The notes under the pieces: generated by a model
What the model saw: the letters and a program-made list of their open reading frames with translations, nothing else
The model's database searches: none
Told to the model about the DNA's origin: nothing
Translations under genes and position numbers: made by a program
Assembly: GCF_012113595.1 (NCBI RefSeq)
Contig: NZ_CP050831.1
Span: forward strand, 1,550,001-1,614,000
DNA: 64,000 nt
Source of the DNA: Bacteroides faecium
GTDB taxonomy: Bacteria; Bacteroidota; Bacteroidia; Bacteroidales; Bacteroidaceae
Direction: 5' to 3'
In this document: positions 44,147 through 53,983 of the stretch, one piece after another
Numbering within the stretch: position 1 is the first letter of the stretch
Layout: each line of letters opens with the position of its first letter

Positions 44147-46846
44147 ATGAACCGGATATTTGTACATATAGGGATTATAGCGGGCTTGTTGCTGGGTGGA
44201 AGCCTGTCTGTTGAAGCTCAAAAGAGGCCGTTGGATATAGAAGCGTGTACATCTTGGAAACGTATTGATGCGCCGGATATTTCACCGACAGGCAGGTGGG
44301 TGACTTACCGTATATCGTTGATGGAATATAATCCGGATAGCAAGGAAGAAAAACCTCTGCATTTATTCGATTCCCGTACACGGAAGGAAATATTGCTGAA
44401 TGGTAATATAGAGCGTCTGGAGTTTTATAATAACGATGAGGGAGCTTTTTATCGGCAGGCGGACTCAGCGGGAGTAATGAAGACGTTCTTGTTGTCATTG
44501 CCTTCGGGAGTAAAGGCCGAATGGAAACATAAAGAGGCTTTTCGCCCTGTAGAAGGGACTCCTTACTCAATCTCTGTAACTAACGTGCCGAAAGATACGG
44601 TGAATCATGTCCCGGCTTTTAACAGGCTGGTGGTACGTCATTTAAAGACAGAAGTTGCTTTTCATATTGACAGTATCGGCTATCATACATTGTATGACGG
44701 AGGACGTTCTATTCTTTTCATTCGTAAAAAATCAGACGGGAACGAGCTATGTTATGGTCCTTTAGCCGGTCCATATAAGACTCTTTATCAGAGTTCTGTA
44801 AAGAGTGAACCCTCTTCTTATAGTTTTAATGAAAAAGAGATGACCGGGGAGTTTAGCGTAAACGATTCTTTGTGGTATGCTTTCTCATTAAAGAAGCCGG
44901 GTTGTAACTTGCTTTTTGACCGGAAAGAGATTGTTTTGCCTGATGGCATGGCTGTCGGACGCGTTGACTTGTCTAAAAGCCATAATTTTCTGATGCTTGA
45001 GCTTCGGGACTCACAGCAGGTTTCCCGTAGAAAGGAAGAACCGGAGAAGAAACCGGACAAGAGCTTTGAATTGGAGTTGTGGACATGGAACGAAATGGAA
45101 GTTCCGACTTTACAAAGGGGCGGACGTTATAGGCAGGATAAGTCGGTGACGTATATTTATGATATTTCTTCTAAGAAGCTGACTGAAATTGCTCCATCTA
45201 CCGTAGATTTACTCTTACCATCGGGAGCAGAGAATTTGGACTATGTGCTTTACACGGACGAATCTCCTTATAAGATGCAGCGTGAGTGGTTGGATCGGTT
45301 GCCGTTCGATGTATATTCGGTGAATGTGCATACGGGTGCAAAACAGTTGATCGGACGCAGTTATCGTACAGCCCCGAAATGGTCGGTGAATAGCAAGTGG
45401 GCGGTAATGTATGATCCGATAGCCCAAGTCTGGAATAAGTTTGCTGGAGCTACCGGTAAGGTTGTGAATATATCCGATGCTATCGGATATCCGATGTTCG
45501 TGGAAAGTTATGATAAACCGGCTCCTGCTCCCGCTTATGGAATAGCAGGGTGGACGGCTGACGGGAATAATGTGTTTCTTTACGATGCATATGACTGGTG
45601 GAAGGTTGATTTGACAGGAGAACGTCAGCCGGAGTGTCTGACTAAAGGGTATGGCCGTAAACATGGCAAATCTATTCGTAAAATGACGAGCAATATAGAT
45701 AAGGATGTTTTTCAGAAAGACGAAACAGTTATGGTTAGCCTTTGGGATAAAGATACGATGGATGAGGGTGTCTATCAGCTTGACATGAAAGGACGTCTGA
45801 AGAAGCTGATGGAAGGGAATTATGTATATGCCATACACCGTTTCTCTGACAATCATAAGTATTGTGTTTGGAATCGTCAGAATATATCGGAATTTCGGGA
45901 TTTGTGGTGGAGCAAGGCTGACTTTTCAAATCCGGTCAGAGTAACGAATGCCAACCCTCAACAAGCGGATTATAAATGGGGTACAGTCAAACTGGTGAAG
46001 TGGACTAATTACCAGAATAAGGAAAATAAGGGATTGCTTTACTTGCCTGAAGATTATGACTCCCAAAAAGAATATCCGGTGCTGGTGCAGTTTTATGAAA
46101 CCCATTCCGGTGAGTTGAATATTTATCATGCACCCTTACTGAGCAGTGCGTTAGGAGATCCTGTATATTTTGCCAGCAATGGTTATATTGTGTTTATGCC
46201 GGACGTGCATTTCACGGTTGGGACTCCCGGCCAGAGTTGTTATGATGCTGTGGTTAGCGGAACAAAGTATCTGATAGAGCAGGGGATAGCGCATCCCGGG
46301 AAAATTGGTTTGCAGGGGCATAGCTGGTCTGGTTATCAAACATCATATTTGGTGACAAAGACTGATATTTTCACCTGTGCTAATATTGCGGCTCCCATCA
46401 CCGATATGGTTACCGGCTATTTGGGAATCCGTAACGGAAGTGGATTGCCACGGTATTTTATGTACGAAGAGACACAGAGCCGGATGGGAAAGACTTTATG
46501 GGAAGCGAAAGATAAGTATTTGGCTAGTTCTGCAATCCTGGAAGCTGACAAGATACATACGCCTTTGTTGATATTACATAATGATCAGGATGAGGCCGTA
46601 GCGTATGAACAGGGACGTGCCTTGTATTTAGCAATGCGTCGTTTGCAGCGCCCGGCATGGTTGTTGAATTACAAAGGTGAAGGACATTTTGTGATGGGTA
46701 GAGGTGCTCAGAAAGACTGGACTATCCGGATGATGCAGTTCTTCGATTATTACCTGAAAGGAACCAAAGAGCCGCGTTGGATGAAAGAGGGCATTCATCT
46801 GAGAGAACGTGGCATTGACCAGAAATATGATTTACTAGAAAAATAA
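44147..46846 (+). CDS. Secreted prolyl-oligopeptidase-like S9 peptidase, divergent type
   Basis: 899 aa from MNRIFVHIGIIAGLLLGGSL, 1 bp after the preceding stop; a start six codons earlier overlaps it. Signal peptide to about SVEAQ. Propeller region ~30-620, catalytic domain ~640-899 with Ser726 in LQGHSWSGYQ, Asp in LHNDQDEAVAY and His in YKGEGHFVMG. It is not a close copy of the two upstream peptidases. Probably periplasmic or surface-associated and complementary in specificity. Confidence 0.88.
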   Translation: MNRIFVHIGIIAGLLLGGSLSVEAQKRPLDIEACTSWKRIDAPDISPTGRWVTYRISLMEYNPDSKEEKPLHLFDSRTRKEILLNGNIERLEFYNNDEGAFYRQADSAGVMKTFLLSLPSGVKAEWKHKEAFRPVEGTPYSISVTNVPKDTVNHVPAFNRLVVRHLKTEVAFHIDSIGYHTLYDGGRSILFIRKKSDGNELCYGPLAGPYKTLYQSSVKSEPSSYSFNEKEMTGEFSVNDSLWYAFSLKKPGCNLLFDRKEIVLPDGMAVGRVDLSKSHNFLMLELRDSQQVSRRKEEPEKKPDKSFELELWTWNEMEVPTLQRGGRYRQDKSVTYIYDISSKKLTEIAPSTVDLLLPSGAENLDYVLYTDESPYKMQREWLDRLPFDVYSVNVHTGAKQLIGRSYRTAPKWSVNSKWAVMYDPIAQVWNKFAGATGKVVNISDAIGYPMFVESYDKPAPAPAYGIAGWTADGNNVFLYDAYDWWKVDLTGERQPECLTKGYGRKHGKSIRKMTSNIDKDVFQKDETVMVSLWDKDTMDEGVYQLDMKGRLKKLMEGNYVYAIHRFSDNHKYCVWNRQNISEFRDLWWSKADFSNPVRVTNANPQQADYKWGTVKLVKWTNYQNKENKGLLYLPEDYDSQKEYPVLVQFYETHSGELNIYHAPLLSSALGDPVYFASNGYIVFMPDVHFTVGTPGQSCYDAVVSGTKYLIEQGIAHPGKIGLQGHSWSGYQTSYLVTKTDIFTCANIAAPITDMVTGYLGIRNGSGLPRYFMYEETQSRMGKTLWEAKDKYLASSAILEADKIHTPLLILHNDQDEAVAYEQGRALYLAMRRLQRPAWLLNYKGEGHFVMGRGAQKDWTIRMMQFFDYYLKGTKEPRWMKEGIHLRERGIDQKYDLLEK

Positions 46847-46851
46847 ATAAA

Positions 46852-47274
46852 ATGAAGAAACTATTAATTGCAGCTATGGTTCTGTCTTGCTTTGCATTCA
46901 GCAGCTACGGACAGGGTAAAGCGAAGAAACAAATTATTGGTAAATGGTGTAATCCTTATACCTATAAATCTACAGGTGAACTGAAAGGATTTGAGTTTAA
47001 AAAAAAGGGAAAATGCTCAGCTGTCAATATCCCTTCTTTGGATTTAAAAACCTGGAAGATTGATAAAGATGGTTATTTGATTATCGAAGGATTCAGCAAG
47101 GAAGATAATGGAGAAGTGGTGGCATATAAGACACGTGAATATATCGGAAAACTGACCACCGATTCATTGGAACTGGTCGTACGGGAAGGATATCCGCGAT
47201 TGGCCTTTCTGTATCTGAATGCCAAATCAATCAAGAAACTGGTTACTCCGGAAGTAGCACCAAAAGAAAAGTAA
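46852..47274 (+). CDS. Small secreted lipocalin-like protein
   Basis: 140 aa. Signal peptide MKKLLIAAMVLSCFAFSSYG (cleavage near residue 20-22). The mature part starts with IIGKWCNPYTY, the GxW start of small lipocalin-like/DUF4488-type barrels in Bacteroides, and continues as alternating beta strands. Last gene of the peptidase locus, 5 bp after the third peptidase, and followed by a strong terminator. The function is unknown; a ligand-binding or accessory role is possible. Confidence 0.65.
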   Translation: MKKLLIAAMVLSCFAFSSYGQGKAKKQIIGKWCNPYTYKSTGELKGFEFKKKGKCSAVNIPSLDLKTWKIDKDGYLIIEGFSKEDNGEVVAYKTREYIGKLTTDSLELVVREGYPRLAFLYLNAKSIKKLVTPEVAPKEK

Positions 47275-47331
47275 TAAATCTCTCTCTTAAATAATTTAGT
47301 GTTAATATTAGCATTACGTTGCTAATGAAAG

Positions 47332-47366
47332 CGCCCCGTCGTAGTGATTACGATGGGGCGTCTTTT
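47332..47366 (+). terminator. Terminator of the second Sus / peptidase locus
   Basis: CGCCCCGTCGTA (47332-47343) pairs with TACGATGGGGCG (47349-47360), 12 bp with one G-U and a 5-nt loop, then TCTTTT. A smaller hairpin ATTAGCA/TGCTAAT lies just before it. Confidence 0.88.
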
Positions 47367-47414
47367 CATTATACTATCATAGTATATCTGAATGAGTCGT
47401 CAGCAGAATATGGT

Positions 47415-47834
47415 TTATGACTGCCGCATTGCCAACGCCTTATTCTCCGCCACTTCCATAATCTCCCGCTCTCCGGGACCTTTGTCGTTTATACCGCAAA
47501 GGTGGAGTATCCCATGAATAATGACGCGATGCAGTTCATCATCATAGGATGCACCGAATTGCTCAGCATTGGTGCGTATCGTATCCAGGCTGATGAACAA
47601 ATCGCCTGATAAACGGTCGCCCTCGCAATAGTCGAAGGTGATGATATCCGTATAATAGTCGTGTTGCAGATATTGGCGGTTTACTTCCAGAATCTTTTCA
47701 TCGGAACAAAAGATATAAGCGATTTCACCGAGTCTTTTTCCATAGGAAGCGGCTACAGCTTTTATCCATTCCGTAGTCTCACGTTTCTTTATTTCAGGCA
47801 TTTTGACGCCTTCTGTTTGATAAGTTACAGCCAT
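47415..47834 (-). CDS. ybeY: Endoribonuclease YbeY
   Basis: 139 aa. Zinc-dependent RNase for 16S rRNA 3'-end maturation and ribosome quality control. The metal site is visible as HGILHLCGIND (HxxxHxxxxxD), where standard family members have HGxLHLxGyDH. The final His of the usual H-H-H triad is replaced by Asp in this spelling, as in other Bacteroidetes members. FISLDTI and VNRQYLQHDYYTDIITFDY are also characteristic. It lies 16 bp after the SpmA/B-like gene on the same strand. Confidence 0.9.
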   Translation of the reverse strand: MAVTYQTEGVKMPEIKKRETTEWIKAVAASYGKRLGEIAYIFCSDEKILEVNRQYLQHDYYTDIITFDYCEGDRLSGDLFISLDTIRTNAEQFGASYDDELHRVIIHGILHLCGINDKGPGEREIMEVAENKALAMRQS

Positions 47835-47850
47835 AATTGAATGTTATGAT

Positions 47851-49083
47851 TTAAAAGAAAAATAAATAACTGATTAAGATAGCGGCTATGATACCTGAGA
47901 AGTCTGCTATCAAGCCACAGGTAACTGCATTGCGGGTTTTACTGATACCTACGCTACCGAAATACACAGCCAAAATATAGAAAGTAGTATCCGAAGCTCC
48001 ACGTACCACGCAACTCATACGTCCTACAAATGAATCCGGGCCTAACTCTTTCATTGTATCAATCATCAAACCGTTTGCACCGCTTCCACTAAGTGATTTC
48101 ATCAATGCCGTAGGCAATGCTCCTACAAAGCTGGTATCCACTCCACACAATCCTACTAAATAACCGATTCCACCCACTAAGTAGTCCATCGCTCCCGAAG
48201 TGCGGAATACAGCAATACCTACAAGGAAAGCCACCAAATAGGGAATGATACGTACAGCCGTGGTAAAACCTTCTTTAGCCCCTTCCACAAAGGAATCATA
48301 GACATTGATTTTCTTTCTGATTCCTGTCAGAATAAACAAAATAATAACCCCGAACAGAATGATGTTGGCTATTAACGTGGAATAAGTACCCATTTCCTCA
48401 CGGGAGACACTGATAAACAAATAAATCAACCCGGAAAAGAAGAGGCAGACCACACCCATCAATATCAGAATCGGCTTATTGATTAAGTTTATCTTCTGGG
48501 CAATGCTGACGGCTATAACTCCCACCAAAGTAGAAATGAAAGTACTTAGCAAAATAGGGATAAACACATCTGTCGGTTGTGCAGCCCCCATTTGTGCACG
48601 ATATACCATAATGCTGATAGGAATAAGGATAAGTCCCGAAGTATTGATGACTAAGAACATAATCATCGGATTGGAAGCCGTATCTTTCTTTGGGTTCAGT
48701 TCCTGCAATTCCTTCATCGCTTTCAATCCCATCGGTGTGGCGGCATTGTCCAATCCGAGCATATTGGCGGACATATTCATAAAGATGGAGCCCAGCACAG
48801 GATGCCCTTTAGGAATATCCGGGAACAAACGACAGAGTACCGGACTCAGGAAGCGTGCCAAGGCACTGATTAACCCGCTGTTTTCGCCGATTTTCATAAT
48901 CCCCAGCCAAAGGGCTAATACTCCTGTAAGCCCCAGGGAGATTTCAAATGCCGTCTTTGAGGAGTCGAATGTCGAGTTCATGATGGCAGTGAATATCTCC
49001 GTATCTCCCAGGAAAATCACTTTTACGAGGGCGATAACGAAGGCTATAAGGAAGAAAGCTATCCAGATATAATTTAGAACCAT
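47851..49083 (-). CDS. Nucleoside-recognition / SpmA-SpmB-like membrane protein
   Basis: 410 aa, with ~9-10 hydrophobic helices. The two Gate (nucleoside-recognition) halves correspond to SpmA (~1-200: LGIMKIGENSGLISALARFLSPVLCRLFPDIPKG, NMLGLDNAATPMGLKAM) and SpmB (~220-410: GAKEGFTTAVRIIPYLVAFLVGI, SGSGANGLMIDTM, GASDTTFYILAVYFG). In spore formers these are two proteins; here they are fused. The transported substrate is unknown, and the organism is not a spore former. Shares a promoter region with the divergent ruvB. Confidence 0.85.
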   Translation of the reverse strand: MVLNYIWIAFFLIAFVIALVKVIFLGDTEIFTAIMNSTFDSSKTAFEISLGLTGVLALWLGIMKIGENSGLISALARFLSPVLCRLFPDIPKGHPVLGSIFMNMSANMLGLDNAATPMGLKAMKELQELNPKKDTASNPMIMFLVINTSGLILIPISIMVYRAQMGAAQPTDVFIPILLSTFISTLVGVIAVSIAQKINLINKPILILMGVVCLFFSGLIYLFISVSREEMGTYSTLIANIILFGVIILFILTGIRKKINVYDSFVEGAKEGFTTAVRIIPYLVAFLVGIAVFRTSGAMDYLVGGIGYLVGLCGVDTSFVGALPTALMKSLSGSGANGLMIDTMKELGPDSFVGRMSCVVRGASDTTFYILAVYFGSVGISKTRNAVTCGLIADFSGIIAAILISYLFFF

Positions 49084-49109
49084 AGTTGATTGCGTGTATA
49101 TAGATAGTG

Positions 49110-49117
49110 CAAAAGTA
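49110..49117 (-). promoter_or_regulatory. -7 box of the SpmAB-like / ybeY unit
   Basis: The minus strand reads TACTTTTG followed by C (TAnnTTTGy), 27 bp upstream of the ATG. Confidence 0.5.
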
Positions 49118-49193
49118 ATATTTTATAGTTGCTTTTCATGCTACCGGGCTTTTTTTATTCATCTTTCTTATACCGAAAATAAATGTATTTCTC

Positions 49194-49201
49194 TATCTTT
49201 G
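49194..49201 (+). promoter_or_regulatory. -7 box of the ruvB unit
   Basis: TATCTTTG (TAnnTTTG), 22 bp upstream of the ruvB ATG. No good -33 element is seen. Confidence 0.5.
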
Positions 49202-49222
49202 TCTCCTACTTTCGAGAAATAA

Positions 49223-50254
49223 ATGGAACAAGAAGATTTTAACATACGCGAACAGCAGCTGACTTCAAAGGAACGGGATTTTGAGAATGCACTCCGCCCG
49301 TTGAGCTTTGAGGACTTTAGCGGACAGGATAAGGTGGTGGAGAACCTTCGCATTTTTGTGAAGGCGGCACGCTTGCGTGGCGAGGCGCTCGACCATGTCC
49401 TGCTTCACGGCCCTCCCGGCTTGGGAAAAACAACTCTTTCAAATATCATCGCCAATGAACTGAACGTCGGCTTTAAAGTGACTTCCGGTCCGGTACTCGA
49501 CAAACCGGGTGACTTGGCAGGTGTGCTGACCAGCCTCGAATCGAATGATGTGCTCTTTATTGATGAAATCCATCGTCTATCGCCTGTGGTGGAAGAGTAT
49601 CTTTACTCTGCCATGGAAGATTACCGCATTGATATTATGATTGATAAGGGACCTTCGGCACGTAGCATTCAGATTGATTTGAATCCTTTTACGTTGGTGG
49701 GGGCTACTACACGTAGCGGTCTGCTGACAGCCCCGCTTCGTGCACGTTTCGGTATAAACCTGCATTTGGAATATTACGATGATGATATCTTGAGTAACAT
49801 TATCCGCCGTTCTGCATCTATCCTGGATGTACCTTGCTCGGTGCGTGCGGCATCGGAGATTGCTTCCCGCAGTCGTGGGACGCCGCGTATTGCCAATGCT
49901 TTGCTTCGCCGTGTACGCGATTTTGCGCAGGTGAAAGGTTCCGGCTCTATCGATACGGAAATCTCCCAGTTTGCGTTGGAAGCATTGAATATTGACAAAT
50001 ATGGCTTGGACGAGATAGATAACAAGATACTTTGCACCATCATAGACAAGTTCAAAGGCGGTCCTGTGGGACTGACAACCATTGCAACCGCTTTGGGAGA
50101 AGACGCGGGGACGATTGAGGAAGTTTATGAACCTTTTCTGATTAAAGAAGGATTCATGAAGCGTACCCCTCGTGGTCGTGAGGTGACGGAACTTGCTTAT
50201 AAGCATCTCGGGAGAAGTCTTTATAACAGTCAGAAGACGCTGTTTAACGACTAA
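49223..50254 (+). CDS. ruvB: Holliday junction branch-migration ATPase RuvB
   Basis: 343 aa, the usual length. Hexameric motor that drives branch migration with RuvA. Walker A LHGPPGLGKTTLSN, Walker B VLFIDEIHRL, sensor 1 LVGATTRSGLLTAPLRARFG, arginine-finger and C-terminal winged-helix region (EPFLIKEGFMKRTPRGREVT). Not next to ruvA or ruvC, as is normal in Bacteroidetes. Followed in the same direction by four genes with short gaps. Confidence 0.97.
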   Translation: MEQEDFNIREQQLTSKERDFENALRPLSFEDFSGQDKVVENLRIFVKAARLRGEALDHVLLHGPPGLGKTTLSNIIANELNVGFKVTSGPVLDKPGDLAGVLTSLESNDVLFIDEIHRLSPVVEEYLYSAMEDYRIDIMIDKGPSARSIQIDLNPFTLVGATTRSGLLTAPLRARFGINLHLEYYDDDILSNIIRRSASILDVPCSVRAASEIASRSRGTPRIANALLRRVRDFAQVKGSGSIDTEISQFALEALNIDKYGLDEIDNKILCTIIDKFKGGPVGLTTIATALGEDAGTIEEVYEPFLIKEGFMKRTPRGREVTELAYKHLGRSLYNSQKTLFND

Positions 50255-50305
50255 CTAGGGTAGTATAAGCGATATAAAAAAGGACACTATAAAGATAGTT
50301 GGATT

Positions 50306-51079
50306 ATGAAGCAATGGAGTACTTTACTTGTTTTTCTCTTTTTGAGCTTGTCGTTATCTGCTCAAAAAGGTTATGAGAAGGATGTCTTTGTATCTTCCAA
50401 AGGAGATTCTTTGCGTTATCGGATGATTCACCCGGAGTCTGTGAAGCCGGGAGAGAAGTTTCCGTTGGTATTGTTTCTGCATGGAGCCGGTGAACGGGGA
50501 AACGACAACGAGAAACAGTTGGCGAATGGCGGACAAATGTTCCTCAATCCGGTCAATCAGGAGAAGTTTCCGGCTTTTGTCCTTGTTCCTCAATGTCCGG
50601 TAGATAAATATTGGGCTTATCCGGAACGTCCGAAATCCTTTGTTCCTGCCGATATGCCCGTGGGACAGGAGATTACTCCTATTTTTCAGACGCTGAAACA
50701 GTTGCTTGACTCTTATCTGGCCATGCCCGAGGTGGATAAGCAACGTGTCTATATTATCGGACTTTCTATGGGTGCGATGGGGACATATGATTTAGTTGCG
50801 CGTTATCCTGAGATATTTGCTGCCGCCATTCCTATTTGCGGTACGGTAAATCCAAGCCGTTTGGCAACTGCCAAAGACGTGAAGTTCCGTATATTTCATG
50901 GGGATGCGGATAATATAGTGCCGGTGGAAGGATCGCGCGAAGCATACAAGGCGCTGAAGGCTGCCGGAGCCGATGTGGAATATATTGAATTTCCCGGCTG
51001 TAATCACGGCAGTTGGAATCCGGCTTTCAATTATCCCGGATTTATGGATTGGTTATTCAAACAGAAAAAGAAACGCTGA
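50306..51079 (+). CDS. Secreted alpha/beta hydrolase (prolyl-oligopeptidase/esterase-like)
   Basis: 257 aa. Signal peptide to about LSLSAQ (residue ~19). Hydrolase fold with oxyanion region LVLFLHGAGERGND, nucleophile Ser in IGLSMGAMGTYD, Asp in FHGDADNIVPVE and His in GCNHGSWN. Similar to Bacteroides phospholipase/carboxylesterase or feruloyl-esterase-like proteins; the substrate is not determinable. 51 bp after ruvB and 30 bp before the flippase gene. Confidence 0.83.
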   Translation: MKQWSTLLVFLFLSLSLSAQKGYEKDVFVSSKGDSLRYRMIHPESVKPGEKFPLVLFLHGAGERGNDNEKQLANGGQMFLNPVNQEKFPAFVLVPQCPVDKYWAYPERPKSFVPADMPVGQEITPIFQTLKQLLDSYLAMPEVDKQRVYIIGLSMGAMGTYDLVARYPEIFAAAIPICGTVNPSRLATAKDVKFRIFHGDADNIVPVEGSREAYKALKAAGADVEYIEFPGCNHGSWNPAFNYPGFMDWLFKQKKKR

Positions 51080-51109
51080 TCCGAACGACAAATTAATCAC
51101 TAATAAGAC

Positions 51110-52606
51110 ATGGCTGGACTAAAATCATTAGCAAAAGATACTGCAATTTACGGGCTGAGTAGCATTGTCGGACGATTCCTTAACTATATGCTGGTGCCGT
51201 TGTACACGGCTGTTTTACCGGCTTCTACAGGTGGGTATGGAGTCGTATCGAATGTTTATGCATTCACTGCCTTGATGCTTGTACTGCTTACGTTCGGTAT
51301 GGAAACCGGATTCTTCCGGTTTGCCAATAAATCGGGAGAAGAACCGATGAAAGTATATGCCAACTCTCTGCTTTCGGTAGGCGGGGTATCGTTGATCTTC
51401 GTTCTTCTCTGTCTGCTGTTTCTACAACCGATCTCCAATCTGCTGGACTATGGCAATCATCCGGAATTTATAGCGATGATGGCTGTTGTGGTGGCCTTAG
51501 ACTCTTTTCAGTGTATTCCTTTCGCTTATCTACGCTATAAAAAACGACCGATAAAGTTTGCGGCTATCAAACTGCTTTCCATTGTTGGCGGAATTGGGCT
51601 GAACCTGTTTTTCTTACTGTTATGCCCCTGGCTGAATATACATTATCCGGAAACTATCTCATGGTTCTATGATCCCGATTATCTGATAGGCTATATCTTT
51701 ATCAGTAACCTGATAGTCTCCGTTGGTCAGATGTTCTTCTTTATCCCTGAGCTGAGAGGTTTTGCCTACAAACTGGATAGGGCACTGCTGAAACGTATGG
51801 TTGTTTATTCCTTCCCGGTATTGATTCTCGGCTTGGTCGGTATTCTGAACCAGACGGTGGATAAGATGATTTATCCGTTCCTTTTCGAAGACCGTCAGGA
51901 AGGATTGGTGCAACTAGGTATTTATGCAGCTACCAGTAAAATAGCCATGGTGATGGCTATGTTTACACAAGCTTTCCGCTATGCTTACGAACCGTTTGTA
52001 TTTGGCAAGGATCGTGAAGGGGACAACCGGAAAATGTATGCGGCTGCGATGAAATATTTTCTCATATTCTCGTTACTGGCTTTCCTTGCTGTGATGTTCT
52101 ATCTCGATTTGCTGCGCTATCTGGTGGCAAGAGGATATTGGGAAGGGCTGGGAGTCGTGGCTATTGTGATGCTTGCGGAAATCTGCAAAGGTGTCTATTT
52201 CAATCTCTCTTTCTGGTATAAACTGACGGATGAAACACGATGGGGAGCTTATTTCTCTCTGATAGGTTGTGCCATTATTGTAATAATGAATATTCTGTTG
52301 GTTCCTACTTACGGCTATATTGCTTCTGCCTGGGCTTCCGTTGCCGGATATGGAACCATCATGCTGTTATCTTACTGGATGGGACAGAAGAAATATCCGA
52401 TTCACTATGATTTGAAAAGTATCGGGCTTTATGTGCTGCTTGCCGCGGTTCTCTATGTGCTTGGTGAACAAGTGCCTATCTCGAATCTTGTACTCCGGCT
52501 TGCTTTCCGTACCGTACTCCTATTGTTATTTGTAAGCTATATTATCAAGCGGGACCTGCCTTTGAGCCAGATTCCTGTTATTAACCGATTTATAAAGAAG
52601 AAATAA
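51110..52606 (+). CDS. Polysaccharide flippase-like membrane protein (Wzx/MATE superfamily)
   Basis: 498 aa with about 12-14 hydrophobic helices. The N-terminus (LAKDTAIYGLSSIVGRFLNYMLVPLYTAVL) is typical of oligosaccharide flippases of the MVF superfamily. No glycosyltransferase or capsule cluster surrounds it, so it probably serves a conserved envelope glycan or lipid-linked intermediate rather than a variable capsule. 2 bp separate it from the next gene, showing tight coupling. Confidence 0.85.
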   Translation: MAGLKSLAKDTAIYGLSSIVGRFLNYMLVPLYTAVLPASTGGYGVVSNVYAFTALMLVLLTFGMETGFFRFANKSGEEPMKVYANSLLSVGGVSLIFVLLCLLFLQPISNLLDYGNHPEFIAMMAVVVALDSFQCIPFAYLRYKKRPIKFAAIKLLSIVGGIGLNLFFLLLCPWLNIHYPETISWFYDPDYLIGYIFISNLIVSVGQMFFFIPELRGFAYKLDRALLKRMVVYSFPVLILGLVGILNQTVDKMIYPFLFEDRQEGLVQLGIYAATSKIAMVMAMFTQAFRYAYEPFVFGKDREGDNRKMYAAAMKYFLIFSLLAFLAVMFYLDLLRYLVARGYWEGLGVVAIVMLAEICKGVYFNLSFWYKLTDETRWGAYFSLIGCAIIVIMNILLVPTYGYIASAWASVAGYGTIMLLSYWMGQKKYPIHYDLKSIGLYVLLAAVLYVLGEQVPISNLVLRLAFRTVLLLLFVSYIIKRDLPLSQIPVINRFIKKK

Positions 52607-52608
52607 TC

Positions 52609-53964
52609 ATGAAGACAGATGATCGTAATAAATTTGCCATCAAGTCCTTTTTGAACGAATATCTGGACTTGAGAAAGGATAAGGATAACGAACTGGCAAC
52701 AGTCGATTCCATCCGCAAAGGAGTAGAGTTCAAAGGAGCTAACCTATGGATTCTTATCTTCGCCATCTTTATGGCATCACTTGGATTGAATGTGAACTCT
52801 ACTGCCGTCATCATTGGTGCCATGTTGATCTCTCCACTGATGGGGCCTATCATGGGTGTGGGCTTGTCTGTCGGGCTGAATGACTTCGAACTGATGAAAC
52901 GCTCTTTGAAGAGCTTCCTTATTACGACAGCTTTCAGTGTGACAACGGCAACCATTTTCTTCCTTCTTGCGCCTATTGCCGGTTCACAATCAGAATTGCT
53001 GGCACGCACATCGCCTACTATTTATGACGTATTCATCGCATTATTCGGTGGTTTGGCGGGTGTTGTAGCCCTTTCCACCAAAGAAAAGGGGAACGTGATT
53101 CCCGGTGTTGCCATCGCTACTGCATTGATGCCACCGCTTTGTACGGCGGGATACGGATTGGCGTCAGGTAATCTGATCTATTTCCTCGGAGCTTTCTATC
53201 TGTATTTTATTAACTCTGTATTCATCAGTCTGGCTACCTTTCTCGGAGTTCGCGTGATGCATTTCCAACGGAAAGAGTTTGTAGATAAGACCCGTGAGAA
53301 GACAGTACGTAAATATATCATCCTGATTGTGATCCTGACGATGTGCCCGGCCGTTTATCTGACGTATGGTATCATTAAAAGTACCTTCTACGAAGCGGCA
53401 GCCAATCGGTTCGTTACCGAACAGCTTGGATTTGAGAATACGCAGGTACTTGACAAAAAGATCAGTTATGAACATAAGGAAATCCGTGTTGTTCTGATTG
53501 GGTCTGAAGTACCGGATGCTTCCATTTCCATCGCCCGTAGCAAGCTGAAAGAGTATAAGATGGAAGATACGAAACTAATCGTATTGCAAGGTATGAACAA
53601 TGAAGCGGTAGACGTCTCTTCCATTCGTGCCATGGTGATGGAGGATTTCTATAAGAACAGCGAACAGCGACTCCAGGAGCAGAAAGTGAAAATATCCCAA
53701 CTGGAAACAACGCTCGAACAATACAGGACATATGATGCGATGAGCCGTACATTAGTGCCCGAATTGAAGGTGCTTTATCCTACTGTTACTACACTTTCTA
53801 TCGCTCATTCGCTCGAAGTACGGGTAGATTCAATGAAAACAGATACAGTGACACTGGCTGTTCTGAAATTTACCAAACATCCGTCCACAACAGAAAAAGA
53901 AAAAATCAGTGAATGGCTGAAAGCCCGTGTAGGAGCCAAGCAGTTGCGACTGATTACAGAATAA
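52609..53964 (+). CDS. DUF389 family membrane protein
   Basis: 451 aa. The DUF389 core (~35-235) has hydrophobic helices and the motifs ASLGLNVNSTAVIIGAMLISPLMGPI, GVAIATALMPPLCTAGYGLA and GAFYLYFINSVFI. The C-terminal ~200 residues are soluble and partly coiled coil (EQRLQEQKVKISQLETTLEQYR), possibly periplasmic. Function unknown; the fold suggests a transporter or channel. Tightly linked to the flippase gene. Confidence 0.85.
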   Translation: MKTDDRNKFAIKSFLNEYLDLRKDKDNELATVDSIRKGVEFKGANLWILIFAIFMASLGLNVNSTAVIIGAMLISPLMGPIMGVGLSVGLNDFELMKRSLKSFLITTAFSVTTATIFFLLAPIAGSQSELLARTSPTIYDVFIALFGGLAGVVALSTKEKGNVIPGVAIATALMPPLCTAGYGLASGNLIYFLGAFYLYFINSVFISLATFLGVRVMHFQRKEFVDKTREKTVRKYIILIVILTMCPAVYLTYGIIKSTFYEAAANRFVTEQLGFENTQVLDKKISYEHKEIRVVLIGSEVPDASISIARSKLKEYKMEDTKLIVLQGMNNEAVDVSSIRAMVMEDFYKNSEQRLQEQKVKISQLETTLEQYRTYDAMSRTLVPELKVLYPTVTTLSIAHSLEVRVDSMKTDTVTLAVLKFTKHPSTTEKEKISEWLKARVGAKQLRLITE

Positions 53965-53983
53965 TGAATCTAAAAATAATAGC

